NCBI RefSeq assembly: GCF_008727875.1
Contig: NZ_VTWS01000011.1
Coordinates: 62,001 to 126,000, forward strand
Origin: Larkinella humicola
GTDB taxonomy: Bacteria > Bacteroidota > Bacteroidia > Cytophagales > Spirosomataceae
Reading direction: 5' to 3'
Length of the DNA stretch: 64,000 nt
Numbering within the stretch: the stretch's first letter is position 1; each line of letters opens with the position of its first letter. Under the pieces are notes generated by a model, which did no database searches, was not told the DNA's origin, and was given only the letters and a program-made list of their open reading frames with translations. Both the position numbers and the translations under genes were made by a program. Below are positions 17,327 to 27,422 of this stretch, in pieces.

Positions 17327-19777
17327 ATGAAATACATTTTTTATCTGCTTTTCTATTTTGGTTCATATACATTATTCGCTCAATCTGCACTCACCCAAAC
17401 CGTCCGGGGCCGAATTTCCGACAAGGAATCCAAATACCCCTTATCCGACGTTACCATTCAGATTCTGACTACGAATTCTACCGGGATCACGGCCGGAGCC
17501 CTCACGGATTCATCCGGGCACTACCGCATCCCGAATGTGCAGGTTGGCCGCCGAACCATTCGAATTACCCGAATTGGGTATAAAGAGGCTCTGCTAAACA
17601 ACATCATTGTCGATGCGGGGCGTGAGACCATTCTGGACGTCGATCTGGAAGAAGCTATTACGGAACTGGCAGGCGTCACCGTCAAGGCGCAGCGAACCGG
17701 CGACGCCCGCAACGAAATGGCGGTGGTTTCGGCCCGGCAATTTACGGTCGATGAAGCCGACCGCTACGCCGGAAGCCGGGGCGAACCTGCCCGGATGGCG
17801 TCCAATTTCGCCGGGGTGCAGGGGGCTGATGATTCGCGCAATGACATTGTTATCCGGGGAAACTCACCGGGCGGAGTTCTCTGGCGAGTCGAGGGCGTCA
17901 GCATTCCGAACCCGAACCACTTTGCGGTTTCGGGAACCACGGGCGGACCGGTGAGCATCATCAGCAACAAAATGCTGGCCAATTCCGACTTTTTTACGGG
18001 TGCCTTTCCGGCTGAATTCGGCAACGGGATTGCCGGGGTTTTCGACCTTCGCCTGCGCAATGGCAACAACGAAAAACACCAGCGGACACTCCAGTTTGGT
18101 TTTCTCGGTACCGAAGCCGCGCTGGAAGGGCCGCTTTCCAAAAAAACCGGCTCGTCCTATTTTGTAACCTACCGCTACGCCAACCTCTGGCTGTTTAATA
18201 AGGCGGGTATCGACATTGGAACTCAGGCCGTTCCGACCTACCAGGATGCCTCGTTCCGGTTTAATTTCCCGCTGAAAAACAACGCCCGGCTGGCTTTCTG
18301 GGGGTTCGGCGGCACCAGCACCATCGACGTGCTGATCAGTGAACAGAAAGTCTCGGACCGAAATATTTACGGCCAAAACGACCGCGATCAGTATTACACC
18401 TCCCGCATGGGCGTTGTGGGCATGACCTACGAAAAACCGCTCAATCACCGGACGTTTCTCCGCGCCACGCTCGCCCAATCGGGTTATGTGCAGTTTACGC
18501 ACCACAACTACCTGTTCTTTCAGAACGACGCCAACGGTCGGCCGGTAGTCGAAAACGACCGGTACAAAATAACGAGCCAGGCCAAGGTACTGGAATACCG
18601 GTTTGCTGACACCAAAACCGCTTTAGCTGCGTCGGTTAACCACAAATTCAGTCCGCGCAGCACGTTGAAAGCCGGTTTGAACGCCGATCTGTATCGCTTC
18701 AACTTTGTCGATAGCGCCCGGACCGTCACGATATTACCCAATCTGCCGACCCAGTTAGAGCCCTGGCAAACCCGCTGGAATTCACAGCAGTCGGCCCTGC
18801 TGGTGCAGCCTTACGTGCAATGGCGCGTCAATCTGGCCGACCGGCTGACATTGAGCGCCGGTTTAACCAGTCTCTATTTTTCACTCAACCAAAACAGTTT
18901 TTCACCCCTCGAACCCCGCGCCGGACTGGCCTGGGACTTACCAAACCGCCAAAAACTCAGCGTTGCGGTGGGGCTGCACAGCCAGATTCAGCCTACTTAC
19001 ATCTATTTTTATCGATTCTATCAACAGAGTACTCCTCCGGGCGGGCAATTCAGCCGGGATCTGGGGCTAACCAAAAGCTGGCACTACGTGACTTCGTACG
19101 ACTGGCTTCCGGGTCGGAACCTGCGGTTAAAAGTCGAAGCGTATTACCAGAAACTGTTCAACGTACCGGTGGAAGTGCAGAGCAGTTCGTTTTCGATTTT
19201 GAATACCGGCGCGAGTTTCTCGCGGGTTTTTCCGGGCCGGATGGTGAATAAAGGCACTGGCCGCAACTACGGGGCGGAATTGACGCTGGAGAAGTTTTTC
19301 AGCGACGGCTACTATTTTCTGGTAACGGGTTCGCTGTTCGATGCCAAATACAAAGGTTCCGACGGCGTATTGCGGAATACGGACTTCAACGGAAAGTATG
19401 CCTACAACGCGGTTTTTGCGAAGGAGTTTACGCTCGGCCGAAACACGTTGAGTGTGGGAGCCAAATTCACGGCCATCGGCGGACGCTGGTATGGCCCGGT
19501 TGATGATGCCAAATCGAAAGCGGCTCAGGACATCATTTACCAGACTGCCAATCGCAACACGCTCCAGTTCCCGGACTACCGCCGGTTCGACGTGAAAGTC
19601 GATTACAAACTAAACCGCACCCGGTTGACACACACCATTGCAGTCGATTTCGTCAATGTGCTGGGCATTCAGAACATCCTGAGCCTGAGTTACGCCCCCC
19701 AACCCGACGGTACATTCATCAAGCGGGAATACCAGCTAGGCTTCCTGCCGGTTTTTTATTACCGGGTTGATTTTTAA
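17327..19777 (+). CDS. TonB-dependent receptor with carboxypeptidase-like N-terminal domain
   Basis: An 816-residue outer-membrane receptor. The signal peptide ends at TLFAQ (about residue 19). A carboxypeptidase-regulatory-like beta-sandwich spans about 22-110 (VRGRISDKESKYPLSDVTIQ, SGHYRIPNVQVGRRTIRITR). The plug follows (EPARMASNFAGVQGADDSRN, DIVIRGNSPGGVLWRVEGVS), then a barrel with C-terminal YQLGFLPVFYYRVDF. It has no SusD partner, so it is not a typical glycan-uptake pair; the substrate is unknown. ATG 17327 puts the signal peptide first; it lies 38 bp after the preceding gene. Confidence 0.9.
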   Translation: MKYIFYLLFYFGSYTLFAQSALTQTVRGRISDKESKYPLSDVTIQILTTNSTGITAGALTDSSGHYRIPNVQVGRRTIRITRIGYKEALLNNIIVDAGRETILDVDLEEAITELAGVTVKAQRTGDARNEMAVVSARQFTVDEADRYAGSRGEPARMASNFAGVQGADDSRNDIVIRGNSPGGVLWRVEGVSIPNPNHFAVSGTTGGPVSIISNKMLANSDFFTGAFPAEFGNGIAGVFDLRLRNGNNEKHQRTLQFGFLGTEAALEGPLSKKTGSSYFVTYRYANLWLFNKAGIDIGTQAVPTYQDASFRFNFPLKNNARLAFWGFGGTSTIDVLISEQKVSDRNIYGQNDRDQYYTSRMGVVGMTYEKPLNHRTFLRATLAQSGYVQFTHHNYLFFQNDANGRPVVENDRYKITSQAKVLEYRFADTKTALAASVNHKFSPRSTLKAGLNADLYRFNFVDSARTVTILPNLPTQLEPWQTRWNSQQSALLVQPYVQWRVNLADRLTLSAGLTSLYFSLNQNSFSPLEPRAGLAWDLPNRQKLSVAVGLHSQIQPTYIYFYRFYQQSTPPGGQFSRDLGLTKSWHYVTSYDWLPGRNLRLKVEAYYQKLFNVPVEVQSSSFSILNTGASFSRVFPGRMVNKGTGRNYGAELTLEKFFSDGYYFLVTGSLFDAKYKGSDGVLRNTDFNGKYAYNAVFAKEFTLGRNTLSVGAKFTAIGGRWYGPVDDAKSKAAQDIIYQTANRNTLQFPDYRRFDVKVDYKLNRTRLTHTIAVDFVNVLGIQNILSLSYAPQPDGTFIKREYQLGFLPVFYYRVDF

Positions 19778-19781
19778 GAGA

Positions 19782-19818
19782 CTAGACAAAAGCACAGAGA
19801 AAAAAGGTGCCTGTCTAG
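19782..19818. terminator. Bidirectional terminator between convergent genes
   Basis: CTAGACA (19782-19788) pairs with TGTCTAG (19812-19818), with an inner GCAC/GTGC pair and an A-rich loop. It fills the gap between the TonB receptor and the reverse-strand reductase, and overlaps the latter's stop codon. Confidence 0.55.
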
Positions 19819-20387
19819 CTGCGTTTGGGTTCGTAGTGAAGGACAACAATTCCGCAGTCGAAAGCGGTGGATTTGACCAGTTTCAGATTTTGCCGGCCGT
19901 CAACTTCTTTGAAAATCGACATTCCGTTTCCAATGGCCGCGGGATTGATGAACAAATGGTATTCGTCAATTAAATCGTGTTTGATAAGTGCCGATACAAA
20001 AGTTGCCCCACCGTAGGCAATGATGTCCTGACCGTCCTGTTTTTTTAACGTGTTGATCGCGTCAACCAGGTCGTTTTTGGCTAACACCGTATTTTCCCAT
20101 TCAGACTTTTCGAGGGTTTGGGTGAACACGACTTTGGGGGTTTGGGTAAATTTTATCCCGGCCGAAACCTGCGGATCGTCCGGGTTTACGGCCACAGATC
20201 CCCAGTACGGAATGAATCCTTCTGCCAGTTTGCGTCCCAGCACGATGCAATCGATTGGATCGGTTATGGCACCCACATACGTTTTCAGTTCTTCATCCCA
20301 GTCGAACGTCAACCAGTCCATTTCGCCCTTTGGTCCCGCGATGAAACCATCGACGGTCATTTGCACCTGAAGTTTTAGTTTTCTCAT
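19815..20387 (-). CDS. Dihydrofolate reductase family protein (RibD C-terminal-like)
   Basis: A 190-residue cytoplasmic protein of the RibD C-terminal/DHFR-like superfamily, NADPH-dependent reductases with mostly unknown substrates. Visible are the opening LKLQVQMTVDGFIAGPKGEMDW, the nucleotide-binding IDCIVLGRKLAEG, GQDIIAYGGATFVSALIKHD and the terminal LHYEPKRS. It is too short to be RibD itself (no deaminase domain). It stands alone between convergent and same-strand neighbours. Confidence 0.85.
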   Translation of the reverse strand: MRKLKLQVQMTVDGFIAGPKGEMDWLTFDWDEELKTYVGAITDPIDCIVLGRKLAEGFIPYWGSVAVNPDDPQVSAGIKFTQTPKVVFTQTLEKSEWENTVLAKNDLVDAINTLKKQDGQDIIAYGGATFVSALIKHDLIDEYHLFINPAAIGNGMSIFKEVDGRQNLKLVKSTAFDCGIVVLHYEPKRS

Positions 20388-20499
20388 CTTTTTGTAAGGT
20401 TATTCACAAAAATACAGCGTGCAACTAAAAGTGAAGGGTTGTTGGTGCGGCTTTAAACGGGGGCGATTGCGACAAAGGCGGTTTTCTTCTCAGGTTGCC

Positions 20500-21090
20500 T
20501 CACAATCCCAAAAACCGCTCGACATCCTGGCTCGTATCCAGATCGATGCTTCCCGGTTCAAAGGGGACTTCGGCACAGTCGTCGGGGTGGTTTTTGATGA
20601 TCCATTTCGCGCCCCGATCTCCTTCCAGACTGAGCAGTTCACTGATGTATTTCCGGTCGAAAAGTGCCGGAACGCCGAGGCTGTTGGCGTAGCCGGACGC
20701 CACGATGCCTTTCCCGGACTCTTCATAAACCTGCACCAGTTGCAACAATAAACCCCGGTCGACGTGAGGCTGATCGGTGAGCAGAAACACCACGGCGTCG
20801 ATCTCTTTCTGGGTCAGATACACGGCCGCCAGACCGGTTTTTACCGACGACGACAATCCCTGCTGCCAGTGTTGATTGTCGATAATGGTCACGGGCAACC
20901 CTTCCAGTTCGGGTGCGATGCGGTTTTTATTCGCCCCGACGACCACCACGACGGGCCGAAACGTTGTTGCCAGGGCGGTATCGACCACTCGCCGGAGCAG
21001 CGTACGCCCCTCCCACTCAATCAGTTGCTTGGGCTGGTGATTCAGCCGGGAGGAGGTTCCGGCAGCTAATATGATGATGGCAATGTTCAT
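20500..21090 (-). CDS. mocA: Molybdenum cofactor cytidylyltransferase-like NTP transferase
   Basis: A 196-residue nucleotidyltransferase of the MobA-like fold. The N-terminal NTP-binding signature is IAIIILAAGTSSRLNHQPKQL, followed by VVVVVGANK and the metal site VVFLLTDQPHVD. MocA makes the MCD form of molybdopterin for xanthine-dehydrogenase-type enzymes, and the adjacent xdhC supports that assignment. ATG 21090 is preferred to the upstream start by family length. The molybdoenzyme subunits are not in the window. Confidence 0.85.
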   Translation of the reverse strand: MNIAIIILAAGTSSRLNHQPKQLIEWEGRTLLRRVVDTALATTFRPVVVVVGANKNRIAPELEGLPVTIIDNQHWQQGLSSSVKTGLAAVYLTQKEIDAVVFLLTDQPHVDRGLLLQLVQVYEESGKGIVASGYANSLGVPALFDRKYISELLSLEGDRGAKWIIKNHPDDCAEVPFEPGSIDLDTSQDVERFLGL

Positions 21091-21104
21091 AAGGAAATGC
21101 CCCA

Positions 21105-21146
21105 ACCCCTAAAGGGGCTTTTGCCGATACTTAAAGCCCCTTTAGG
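21105..21146 (-). repeat. Intergenic CCCCTAAAGGGGC palindrome
   Basis: CCCCTAAAGGGGCTTT is mirrored by AAAGCCCCTTTAGGG about 12 nt away; each half is itself palindromic. It sits between xdhC and mocA, on the transcript from xdhC into mocA. Confidence 0.75.
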
Positions 21147-21159
21147 GATCGGAATAAAA

Positions 21160-22143
21160 TTAAGTGAGATCTACCGAAGTGCTGATGGACTGCACTGGCT
21201 GGTGGATGGGCGCATTCTTAAATTTCAGCGGTTGCGCGGAAGATTTGCGGAAAACCGCCTGAATCTCAGCCAAAATAGACAGCGCAATTTCCTGCGGATT
21301 GTCGGCACCGACGTCCAGCCCCACGGGCCAAAAAAGTCGCCGTTCATCCGTCGGCGCTACAAAATCACGAACGTCATCCAACAAGGCATCGCCCCGTTTT
21401 TTGGGACCCAGCAGACCAATGTAGGGAATCTCGGTTTGCAGCAATTCCTGTAAAACCGCCTTGTCGTATTTAAAGTTATGAGAAATTAACACCGCTGCGG
21501 AGTACGCGTCGATCGGAATCTGTTGCCGGATCTCATGCCGCTGAACGGCCAGCATGTCGTCGGCTTCGCCAAACCGCCGGGGTTGCAGGTGCGCCACGCA
21601 GTCGTCGGTGATCACCACGCGCCAGCCAATCTGTTTCGCCAGTTTTACGAGAGGAACGGCATCGTACCCGCCCCCAAAAACCAGCAACTGAATGTCCGGT
21701 TTGAGCTCTTCCACAAAAACACCCGCTCCGTCCGGCAAGGCGGTTTCGAAGATTAAGGGCCGCCGGTCCTGCATGACGCGGTCGAGAGTTTCGAGCGGAT
21801 TTTTCGAATCGTTCGGGTCGATGGACTGAATCAGGACGTCCAGCACCCCGTTGCAGCCCAGCCCGATGCCGAAATTTTCACCCTCGGGGTCGGACGTGTC
21901 GTAGGTTACCAGACGGGCTTGCCGGGTCTGCATCACCTCACGGGCTTTCCGCAGGGCGTCGCCCTCCAGACAGCCGCCACTGATGGCCCCGATCCACTGC
22001 CCATCGTCGGTGATGTACATGCGGGCACCCGGCCGGCGATAGCCCGAACCGCTCAGCCCCACAACAGTCGCCAGGGCGGCTTTACGCTGGCTGAAGTCGG
22101 TTTTTCGGTAGGCCCGGATAATTTGTTGAAATTCGTTGATCAC
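21160..22143 (-). CDS. xdhC: XdhC/CoxI family protein
   Basis: A 327-residue molybdenum-cofactor chaperone. XdhC proteins bind sulfurated Moco and hand it to xanthine-dehydrogenase-type enzymes. Signature stretches are SGYRRPGARMYITDDGQWIG, AISGGCLEGDALRKA, GIGLGCNGVLDVL and the Rossmann-like IQLLVFGGGYDAVPLV, then PYIGLLGPKKR and GLDVGADNPQEIALSILAEI. I place the start at GTG 22143 (VINEFQQI); the frame continues to 22224 but only through repeat sequence. It is followed by mocA, its usual partner. Confidence 0.88.
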   Translation of the reverse strand: MINEFQQIIRAYRKTDFSQRKAALATVVGLSGSGYRRPGARMYITDDGQWIGAISGGCLEGDALRKAREVMQTRQARLVTYDTSDPEGENFGIGLGCNGVLDVLIQSIDPNDSKNPLETLDRVMQDRRPLIFETALPDGAGVFVEELKPDIQLLVFGGGYDAVPLVKLAKQIGWRVVITDDCVAHLQPRRFGEADDMLAVQRHEIRQQIPIDAYSAAVLISHNFKYDKAVLQELLQTEIPYIGLLGPKKRGDALLDDVRDFVAPTDERRLFWPVGLDVGADNPQEIALSILAEIQAVFRKSSAQPLKFKNAPIHQPVQSISTSVDLT

Positions 22144-22250
22144 GTTCTTAAATGATGATGACCGGGTCGCCGGTGCGATGATGAACGATGGATGATGAAT
22201 TAAGGCTAATTTAGAAACATTCATCGTTCATCGTTCATCATTCATCATTT
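22144..22250 (-). repeat. Intergenic GATGAACGATG palindrome
   Basis: Repeated GATGATGAACGATG words at 22176-22200 face repeated TTCATCGTTCATC words at 22219-22247, so the spacer between truA and xdhC folds into a long hairpin. The last residues of TruA (MMNDER) are encoded by the repeat. Confidence 0.75.
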
Positions 22251-22998
22251 TCTTACTAAATACTTCCGACGGATAGCCCACTTCGACCAGAAACAGCCCG
22301 CTGGCCGGGGCCGAACGACCAGCTTTCCGGCGGTCGTTCGCCAGCAGAATCTCTTTAAATTCGGCAACCGTCATCCGCCCCTGCCCCACTTCCAGCATGG
22401 TTCCGACCAGCGTCCGGACCATGCCGTAGAGAAACCGGTTGGCCTTGATGTGAAACACCAGTTGATCGTGTTCTACGACCCACTCTGCCCGGTAAATCAC
22501 GCAGCGGAAATGCGAAACATTCGTTCGCACCTTGCTGAAGCTCTCAAAATCAGTATGTTGCAAAACAAGTCGGGCAGCTTCGTTCATCAGGTCAATGTTC
22601 AGCTCCGGGCGAAAAACATAGACGAGAAAATCCAGAAATGGGCTTTTTTGCTTCCGAATGCGGTATTGATAATAGCGGGTCGTGGCCGAAAACCGGGCGT
22701 GAGACGCCGGATCGACCGGAAAAATAGACTGAATCGCAATGTCGGACGGTAACATGCAGTTGAGGGCATGGATCATCAAATCCGTCAGGGCAATGGGTTT
22801 TTCGATGTCAAAATGCGCAAACTGCTGTTCGGCGTGCACCCCGGCATCCGTCCGACCGCTCCCCACAATGGCAATGCGCTCTTTCAGAATCAGGCTCAGC
22901 TTCTGCTCCAGAACCTCCTGAACACTAATGCCGTTGGGTTGAAATTGCCAGCCGTGGTAGGCCGTTCCGCGGTAGGAAAGTTGAATAAAGTAGCGCAT
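22228..22998 (-). CDS. truA: tRNA pseudouridine(38-40) synthase
   Basis: A 256-residue enzyme that isomerises uridines 38-40 in the tRNA anticodon arm. The catalytic Asp lies in GSGRTDAGVHA (about residue 50). YFIQLSYRGTAYHGWQFQ opens the protein, and KANRFLYGMVRTLVGTMLEVG is the C-terminal signature. ATG 22998 is used since the frame upstream adds ten unrelated residues. The C-terminus runs a few codons into the intergenic repeat. Confidence 0.94.
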   Translation of the reverse strand: MRYFIQLSYRGTAYHGWQFQPNGISVQEVLEQKLSLILKERIAIVGSGRTDAGVHAEQQFAHFDIEKPIALTDLMIHALNCMLPSDIAIQSIFPVDPASHARFSATTRYYQYRIRKQKSPFLDFLVYVFRPELNIDLMNEAARLVLQHTDFESFSKVRTNVSHFRCVIYRAEWVVEHDQLVFHIKANRFLYGMVRTLVGTMLEVGQGRMTVAEFKEILLANDRRKAGRSAPASGLFLVEVGYPSEVFSKKMMNDER

Positions 22999-23037
22999 AA
23001 AATGCAAAAATAACGCTCCAATGCGCAAAACCGTCTT

Positions 23038-23640
23038 TTAAGACCGAACAGGTTCTTCGTCGATCGCTGTAAAATCGATGCCTTCGTAGATGGCCCCGAC
23101 AGATAATTCAAAATTAAAGCGCGGAAAGACCACGAGATCTTCCGGTTGGACATACCGCTGGTAAGTCCACTGATCCGTATTCTCCACCCGGGCATATAAC
23201 TCAACTCCCAGCTTATACTGGTTAATCAATAGGTAATATAATAGGGATGGCATTTTCTGATATTCCTCCCATTTATAATCCCGATCGGTAGCCACCGATG
23301 ATTTGGATAAAACTTCAACGATCAGGCTCGGCTGTCGGATGATATACTGGCTTTGTAAATCGAAAGGATGACAGGTCAGAACAATGTCAGGATACGGATA
23401 GTACTCATTTTTGACTACTTCTACTTTGACGGTTTCGGAATAAACCCGACATCCTTTTGGGCGAAAATGACTTTTCAATAAATCTTTTACGCTATCAACC
23501 AGCAAGTTATGGCGAAGTGTGCTCCCCGCCATATCATAGATTTGTCCTTTGTAAAACTCATGACGAATTTCACTGGCTTCTTCCAGCTTGAAATATTCTT
23601 CTGCCGTTAAAATCGGTTTTCCTACCGGAAGAGTATCCAT
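23038..23640 (-). CDS. Uma2 family endonuclease-like protein (DUF820)
   Basis: A 200-residue protein of the Uma2/DUF820 family, PD-(D/E)XK-fold proteins of unknown biological role. Typical stretches are LTAEEYFKLEEASEIRHEFY, GQIYDMAGSTLRHNLL, YPDIVLTCHP and SLIVEVLSKSSVATDRDYKWEEY (catalytic D, E and K), then SLLYYLLINQYKLGVELY. It lies 15 bp downstream of purL on the same strand. Confidence 0.88.
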   Translation of the reverse strand: MDTLPVGKPILTAEEYFKLEEASEIRHEFYKGQIYDMAGSTLRHNLLVDSVKDLLKSHFRPKGCRVYSETVKVEVVKNEYYPYPDIVLTCHPFDLQSQYIIRQPSLIVEVLSKSSVATDRDYKWEEYQKMPSLLYYLLINQYKLGVELYARVENTDQWTYQRYVQPEDLVVFPRFNFELSVGAIYEGIDFTAIDEEPVRS

Positions 23641-23655
23641 ATTGTCAAAGGTTCT

Positions 23656-25905
23656 TTATTGCATCTTCTTACCCAACGCATTGTCATACAACTCCTTCGC
23701 TTCGACAACTGACAAAATCGTCTCACCGTCGATTACAAAACCGCCTTCCGAAACCGTTCCTAATCGCGTAATGGAGACACCCGATTTTTCCAGTGATCCT
23801 TCGAATTGAGCCTGTTTGTCCGGCGAAACCGACACCACCACCCGGCTCTGGCTCTCACCAAACAGGAAGGCATCTTTCCGGAAACTGCCGTTGGTCTGGA
23901 TCGTAAAACCGGTTTCACCCGCCATCGCCGATTCCGCCAGCGTGACGAACAAACCGCCGTCTGAAATGTCGTGCGCGGACACAATCAGTTTTTCAAGAAT
24001 AATCCCTTTTACAACCGCTTGCAGGGTGAATTCTTCCTCCAGATCGAAAACCGGGGCCGGAGACCCTTTTACATTCCGGTACGAATACAGGTATTCCGAA
24101 GAACCGACGTCATTTTTCGACTCACCCAGCAGGTAAATCAGATCACCGGGTTTCTGGAATCCGAGCGTCATGCGATTGTCCGGGCTTTCCATCAGACCCA
24201 GCATGCCGATCGTCGGCGTTGGGAAAACCGGGCCTTCGTCGGAGCTTTGGTTATAGAAACTGACGTTACCGCCCGTGACCGGCGTGTTGAACCGCTCGCA
24301 GGCCTTTTTCATGCCTTTGATAGCGCCCACAAATTGCCAGTAAACTTCCGGCACGTAGGGATTCCCAAAGTTCAGGCAGTTCGTGATGGCCAGCGGCTCA
24401 CCTCCCGAGCAAACAATGTTGCGGGCGGCTTCGGCCACGGCAATGGCGCAACCCTCTTCGGGGTCGGCGTTTACGTAGCGGCTGTTGCAATCGACCGTAA
24501 TGACGATGGATTTATCGGTGCCTTTGACGCTGACGACAGCGGCATCCGAGGGCGCGTTCGTGCTGCGGTTGGCGGTTCCCACCATCGAGTCGTATTGCTC
24601 ATACACCCACCGGCGCGAACAAATATTGGGGTGCGAAAGCAGGTGTCCGGCAACCGTCCGAATCTCACCGGTTTCCACATCCGGAATGCTATCGATGGAG
24701 AACTTTTTAAACTCCTGGAAATAAGCCGGTTCGCGGTATTCGCGTTCGTATTGTGGCGCACCACCACCCAGCACCAGGTCATCGGCAGGCACATCGGCAA
24801 CCAGTTGGCCGTAGCGGTGAAAATGCAAACGACCGGTATCGGTAACGACGCCAATCTGTTCACAATTCAAATCCCATTTATCAAAAATCTGACGAATGAC
24901 GTCTTCTTTTCCTTTTTCGATGACCACCAGCATCCGCTCCTGCGACTCCGACAGCAAAATTTCGAACGGTTCCATGTTGAGCTGGCGCGTGGGGACTTTG
25001 TCCAGGTCGATGTACATGCCGTGTTCGCCTTTGGCACTCATTTCGGAGGTCGAGCAGATGATACCGGCTGCTCCCATATCCTGAATACCAACGACATAGC
25101 CCGTTGCAATGATCTCCAGCGTGGCTTCGAGCAGCAGTTTTTCCATGAACGGATCGCCGACCTGCACCGCCGGGAGTTTTTCGGTCGATTTATCCGAAAT
25201 ATCTTCCGATGCAAAGGTGGCTCCGTGAATACCGTCTTTACCCGTGGCCGAACCGACGATAAACACCGGGTTCCCGACACCATACGAAGTCGCCTTGGCC
25301 ACTTTATCGGTTTCGACAATCCCGGCCGAAAACGCGTTTACGAGCGGATTGACATTATAACAGTCGTCGAAATACACTTCCCCGCCTACCGTCGGAATAC
25401 CGAACGCATTGCCGTAATCGCCGATGCCTTTGACAACCCCTTTCAGCAAACGCCGGGTTTTGGGCAGCGATAGGTTACCAAACCGCAGGGAGTTCAACTG
25501 GGCAATGGGCCGGGCGCCCATCGTGAAAATATCGCGGTTGATGCCACCCACACCTGTTGCCGCGCCCTGGTAGGGTTCAATGGCCGACGGGTGGTTGTGC
25601 GACTCGATCTTGAAACTACAGGCCAGCCCGTCGCCAATGTCGACCAGTCCGGCGTTTTCTTCACCCGCTTTGGCCAGCATCCGGCTCGGCGCATCGCCCG
25701 TCGTGTCGCGGGGCAGGGTTTTGAGCCAGATGATCGAGTTTTTATACGAGCAGTGCTCCGACCACATGACGGAGAAGATACTCAACTCTGTAAAATTGGG
25801 TTTACGGCCCAAAATGGCAATAATACGGTCGTATTCGTCGGGAAGCAGACCCAGTTTGCGGGCCGTTTCGAGGGTTGGTAATTGATCGGTCGTTTCGGCA
25901 GACAT
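23656..25905 (-). CDS. purL: Phosphoribosylformylglycinamidine synthase subunit PurL
   Basis: A 749-residue FGAM synthase II, the small three-component type that needs separate PurQ and PurS. It performs the fourth step of purine synthesis. Visible are [20 protein letters not shown] (catalytic His), [33 protein letters not shown]-type [21 protein letters not shown], and the second half [20 protein letters not shown] and [20 protein letters not shown]. The start is ATG 25905; upstream frame sequence is non-homologous. purQ and purS are not in this window. Confidence 0.95.
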   Translation of the reverse strand: MSAETTDQLPTLETARKLGLLPDEYDRIIAILGRKPNFTELSIFSVMWSEHCSYKNSIIWLKTLPRDTTGDAPSRMLAKAGEENAGLVDIGDGLACSFKIESHNHPSAIEPYQGAATGVGGINRDIFTMGARPIAQLNSLRFGNLSLPKTRRLLKGVVKGIGDYGNAFGIPTVGGEVYFDDCYNVNPLVNAFSAGIVETDKVAKATSYGVGNPVFIVGSATGKDGIHGATFASEDISDKSTEKLPAVQVGDPFMEKLLLEATLEIIATGYVVGIQDMGAAGIICSTSEMSAKGEHGMYIDLDKVPTRQLNMEPFEILLSESQERMLVVIEKGKEDVIRQIFDKWDLNCEQIGVVTDTGRLHFHRYGQLVADVPADDLVLGGGAPQYEREYREPAYFQEFKKFSIDSIPDVETGEIRTVAGHLLSHPNICSRRWVYEQYDSMVGTANRSTNAPSDAAVVSVKGTDKSIVITVDCNSRYVNADPEEGCAIAVAEAARNIVCSGGEPLAITNCLNFGNPYVPEVYWQFVGAIKGMKKACERFNTPVTGGNVSFYNQSSDEGPVFPTPTIGMLGLMESPDNRMTLGFQKPGDLIYLLGESKNDVGSSEYLYSYRNVKGSPAPVFDLEEEFTLQAVVKGIILEKLIVSAHDISDGGLFVTLAESAMAGETGFTIQTNGSFRKDAFLFGESQSRVVVSVSPDKQAQFEGSLEKSGVSITRLGTVSEGGFVIDGETILSVVEAKELYDNALGKKMQ

Positions 25906-26086
25906 GCGGATTGAGCAGAATGTTCGTTCCGGCAAAGGTAAGGCTTTTCGGCCATCCTGCCGAAGTCCACACCAAACGAATCGGGAATTCGACCCGGTTT
26001 TCTCAAAAAATTGGCCTAAATTTCCCGCAAACTCGCACTGAACACCGGAATCGACCGGTTCTGTCGGGTAAACCCGTTTATGAACG

Positions 26087-26887
26087 ATGCTTATGAACAA
26101 CCGCGAACCTGAACTCCGAACCGTCCAGGTAACCCGGTATGTAACGCCCCTGCGTGAAGGTGGTTCGCTGCCCGCCATTGTGGAAGCCGACGATGATTTT
26201 CTATACGTGTTGAAGTTTCGGGGGGCCGGTCAGGGTGTGAAAGCACTGATTGCCGAACTGATCGCTGGTGAAATCGCCCGCGCCCTCGGTTTCCGGATTC
26301 CCGAAATTGTCTTCGCCATTCTGGACCCGGTAATGGCCCGCACCGAACCGGATGAGGAAATTCAGGATTTGCTGCGGGCAAGTGGAGGGCTGAATCTGGG
26401 TCTTCACTACCTGTCCCGCGCCATCACCTTCGATGCCATTGTGAACGACGTCGACGCCCGGTTGGCTTCCCAAATTGTCTGGCTCGACTGCTTCATTACC
26501 AACGTAGACCGCACCGCCCGCAACACCAATATGCTGATCTGGCACAAAGAACTGTGGCTGATCGACCACGGTGCCGCGCTCTATTTTCACCATTCGGGGC
26601 AGAACTGGGCCGAACAGGCCGTCAAACCGTTCGGGGCCGTGAAAGACCACGTGCTGCTGTCGAAGGCGACTGAACTCGAAACGGTCGATGCCGAATTTCG
26701 CCGGATCTTAACGCGCGAACGCATCGCGTCCATCGTGGCGCTCGTTCCCGATGCGTGGCTGGTTCAGGAAGGCTCTACCGATTCGGCAGAGGAGCAGCGG
26801 CTCGTTTACACCCGGTTTTTAGAAACCCGGCTTGCCCATTCAGAAATTTTTGTCAAGGAAGCGCAACATGCCAAAACACTTGTTTGA
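26087..26887 (+). CDS. HipA-like kinase family protein
   Basis: A 266-residue protein resembling the HipA kinase core without its N-terminal domain. It has [28 protein letters not shown] for the nucleotide-binding lobe, the catalytic-loop pattern [18 protein letters not shown] (about residue 135) with the conserved D and N residues, and the metal-binding [14 protein letters not shown]. Members are almost always paired with a DUF3037 gene, as here. No HipB-like antitoxin is adjacent. ATG 26087 or 26093 are both possible. Substrate unknown. Confidence 0.82.
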   Translation: MLMNNREPELRTVQVTRYVTPLREGGSLPAIVEADDDFLYVLKFRGAGQGVKALIAELIAGEIARALGFRIPEIVFAILDPVMARTEPDEEIQDLLRASGGLNLGLHYLSRAITFDAIVNDVDARLASQIVWLDCFITNVDRTARNTNMLIWHKELWLIDHGAALYFHHSGQNWAEQAVKPFGAVKDHVLLSKATELETVDAEFRRILTRERIASIVALVPDAWLVQEGSTDSAEEQRLVYTRFLETRLAHSEIFVKEAQHAKTLV

Positions 26888-27251
26888 GTACGCCGTCATC
26901 CGGGTCGTACCGCGCGTCGAACGGGAAGAATTTCTCAACGTCGGCGTCATTCTGTATTGCCCGGCGCAGGGCTTTTTGAAAACCGTATTTGAGCTGAATG
27001 TCGCACGGCTGAGTGCATTTTGCCGCGAGATCGACCTGCCGGAACTCCACGAACGGCTGCGTGCTTTTGAGCGAATCTGCGCCGGTCGCCGGGAAGGCGG
27101 AGCCATCGGACAATTACCCATTGCCTCCCGGTTTCGGTGGCTCACCGCCAACCGCAGCACCATCGTCCAAACCTCGCCGACGCATACCGGTTTGTGTGAC
27201 GATGCCGGAGAGACTTTATCCCGGCTTTTTGAGCAACTAGTGCAACAATAA
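26868..27251 (+). CDS. DUF3037 domain-containing protein
   Basis: A 127-residue protein matching DUF3037: [25 protein letters not shown], then FCREIDLPELHERLRAFERI and FRWLTANRSTIVQTSPTHTGLCDD. The start codon overlaps the HipA-like kinase gene by 20 bp, which suggests coupled translation and a joint function. The biochemical role is unknown. Confidence 0.85.
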   Translation: MPKHLFEYAVIRVVPRVEREEFLNVGVILYCPAQGFLKTVFELNVARLSAFCREIDLPELHERLRAFERICAGRREGGAIGQLPIASRFRWLTANRSTIVQTSPTHTGLCDDAGETLSRLFEQLVQQ

Positions 27252-27377
27252 TCCATTAACAACCCGTCAGTCAACCCACTGTAGAAGTTGGTAAAAAACC
27301 GCTTTTAACAGAGATTTAATAGACATTAATATTTAGTTAATTCACTAATTATCAAGTACTAATGACAAAGTTATGGT

Positions 27378-27385
27378 TAATTTTG
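27378..27385 (+). promoter_or_regulatory. -7 box upstream of a 33-residue membrane peptide
   Basis: TAATTTTG matches TAnnTTTG exactly in an otherwise AT-rich spacer, 38 bp before the ATG at 27423. No clear -33 element is visible. Confidence 0.4.
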
Positions 27386-27422
27386 TATATCAATCTTACA
27401 TCATACCTTGAACGATTACCCT

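Noticed and set aside
23971-25473. 500-residue forward open frame
   Set aside because: It is the antisense of purL, whose family match is unambiguous on the reverse strand; the translated frame has no recognisable domain.
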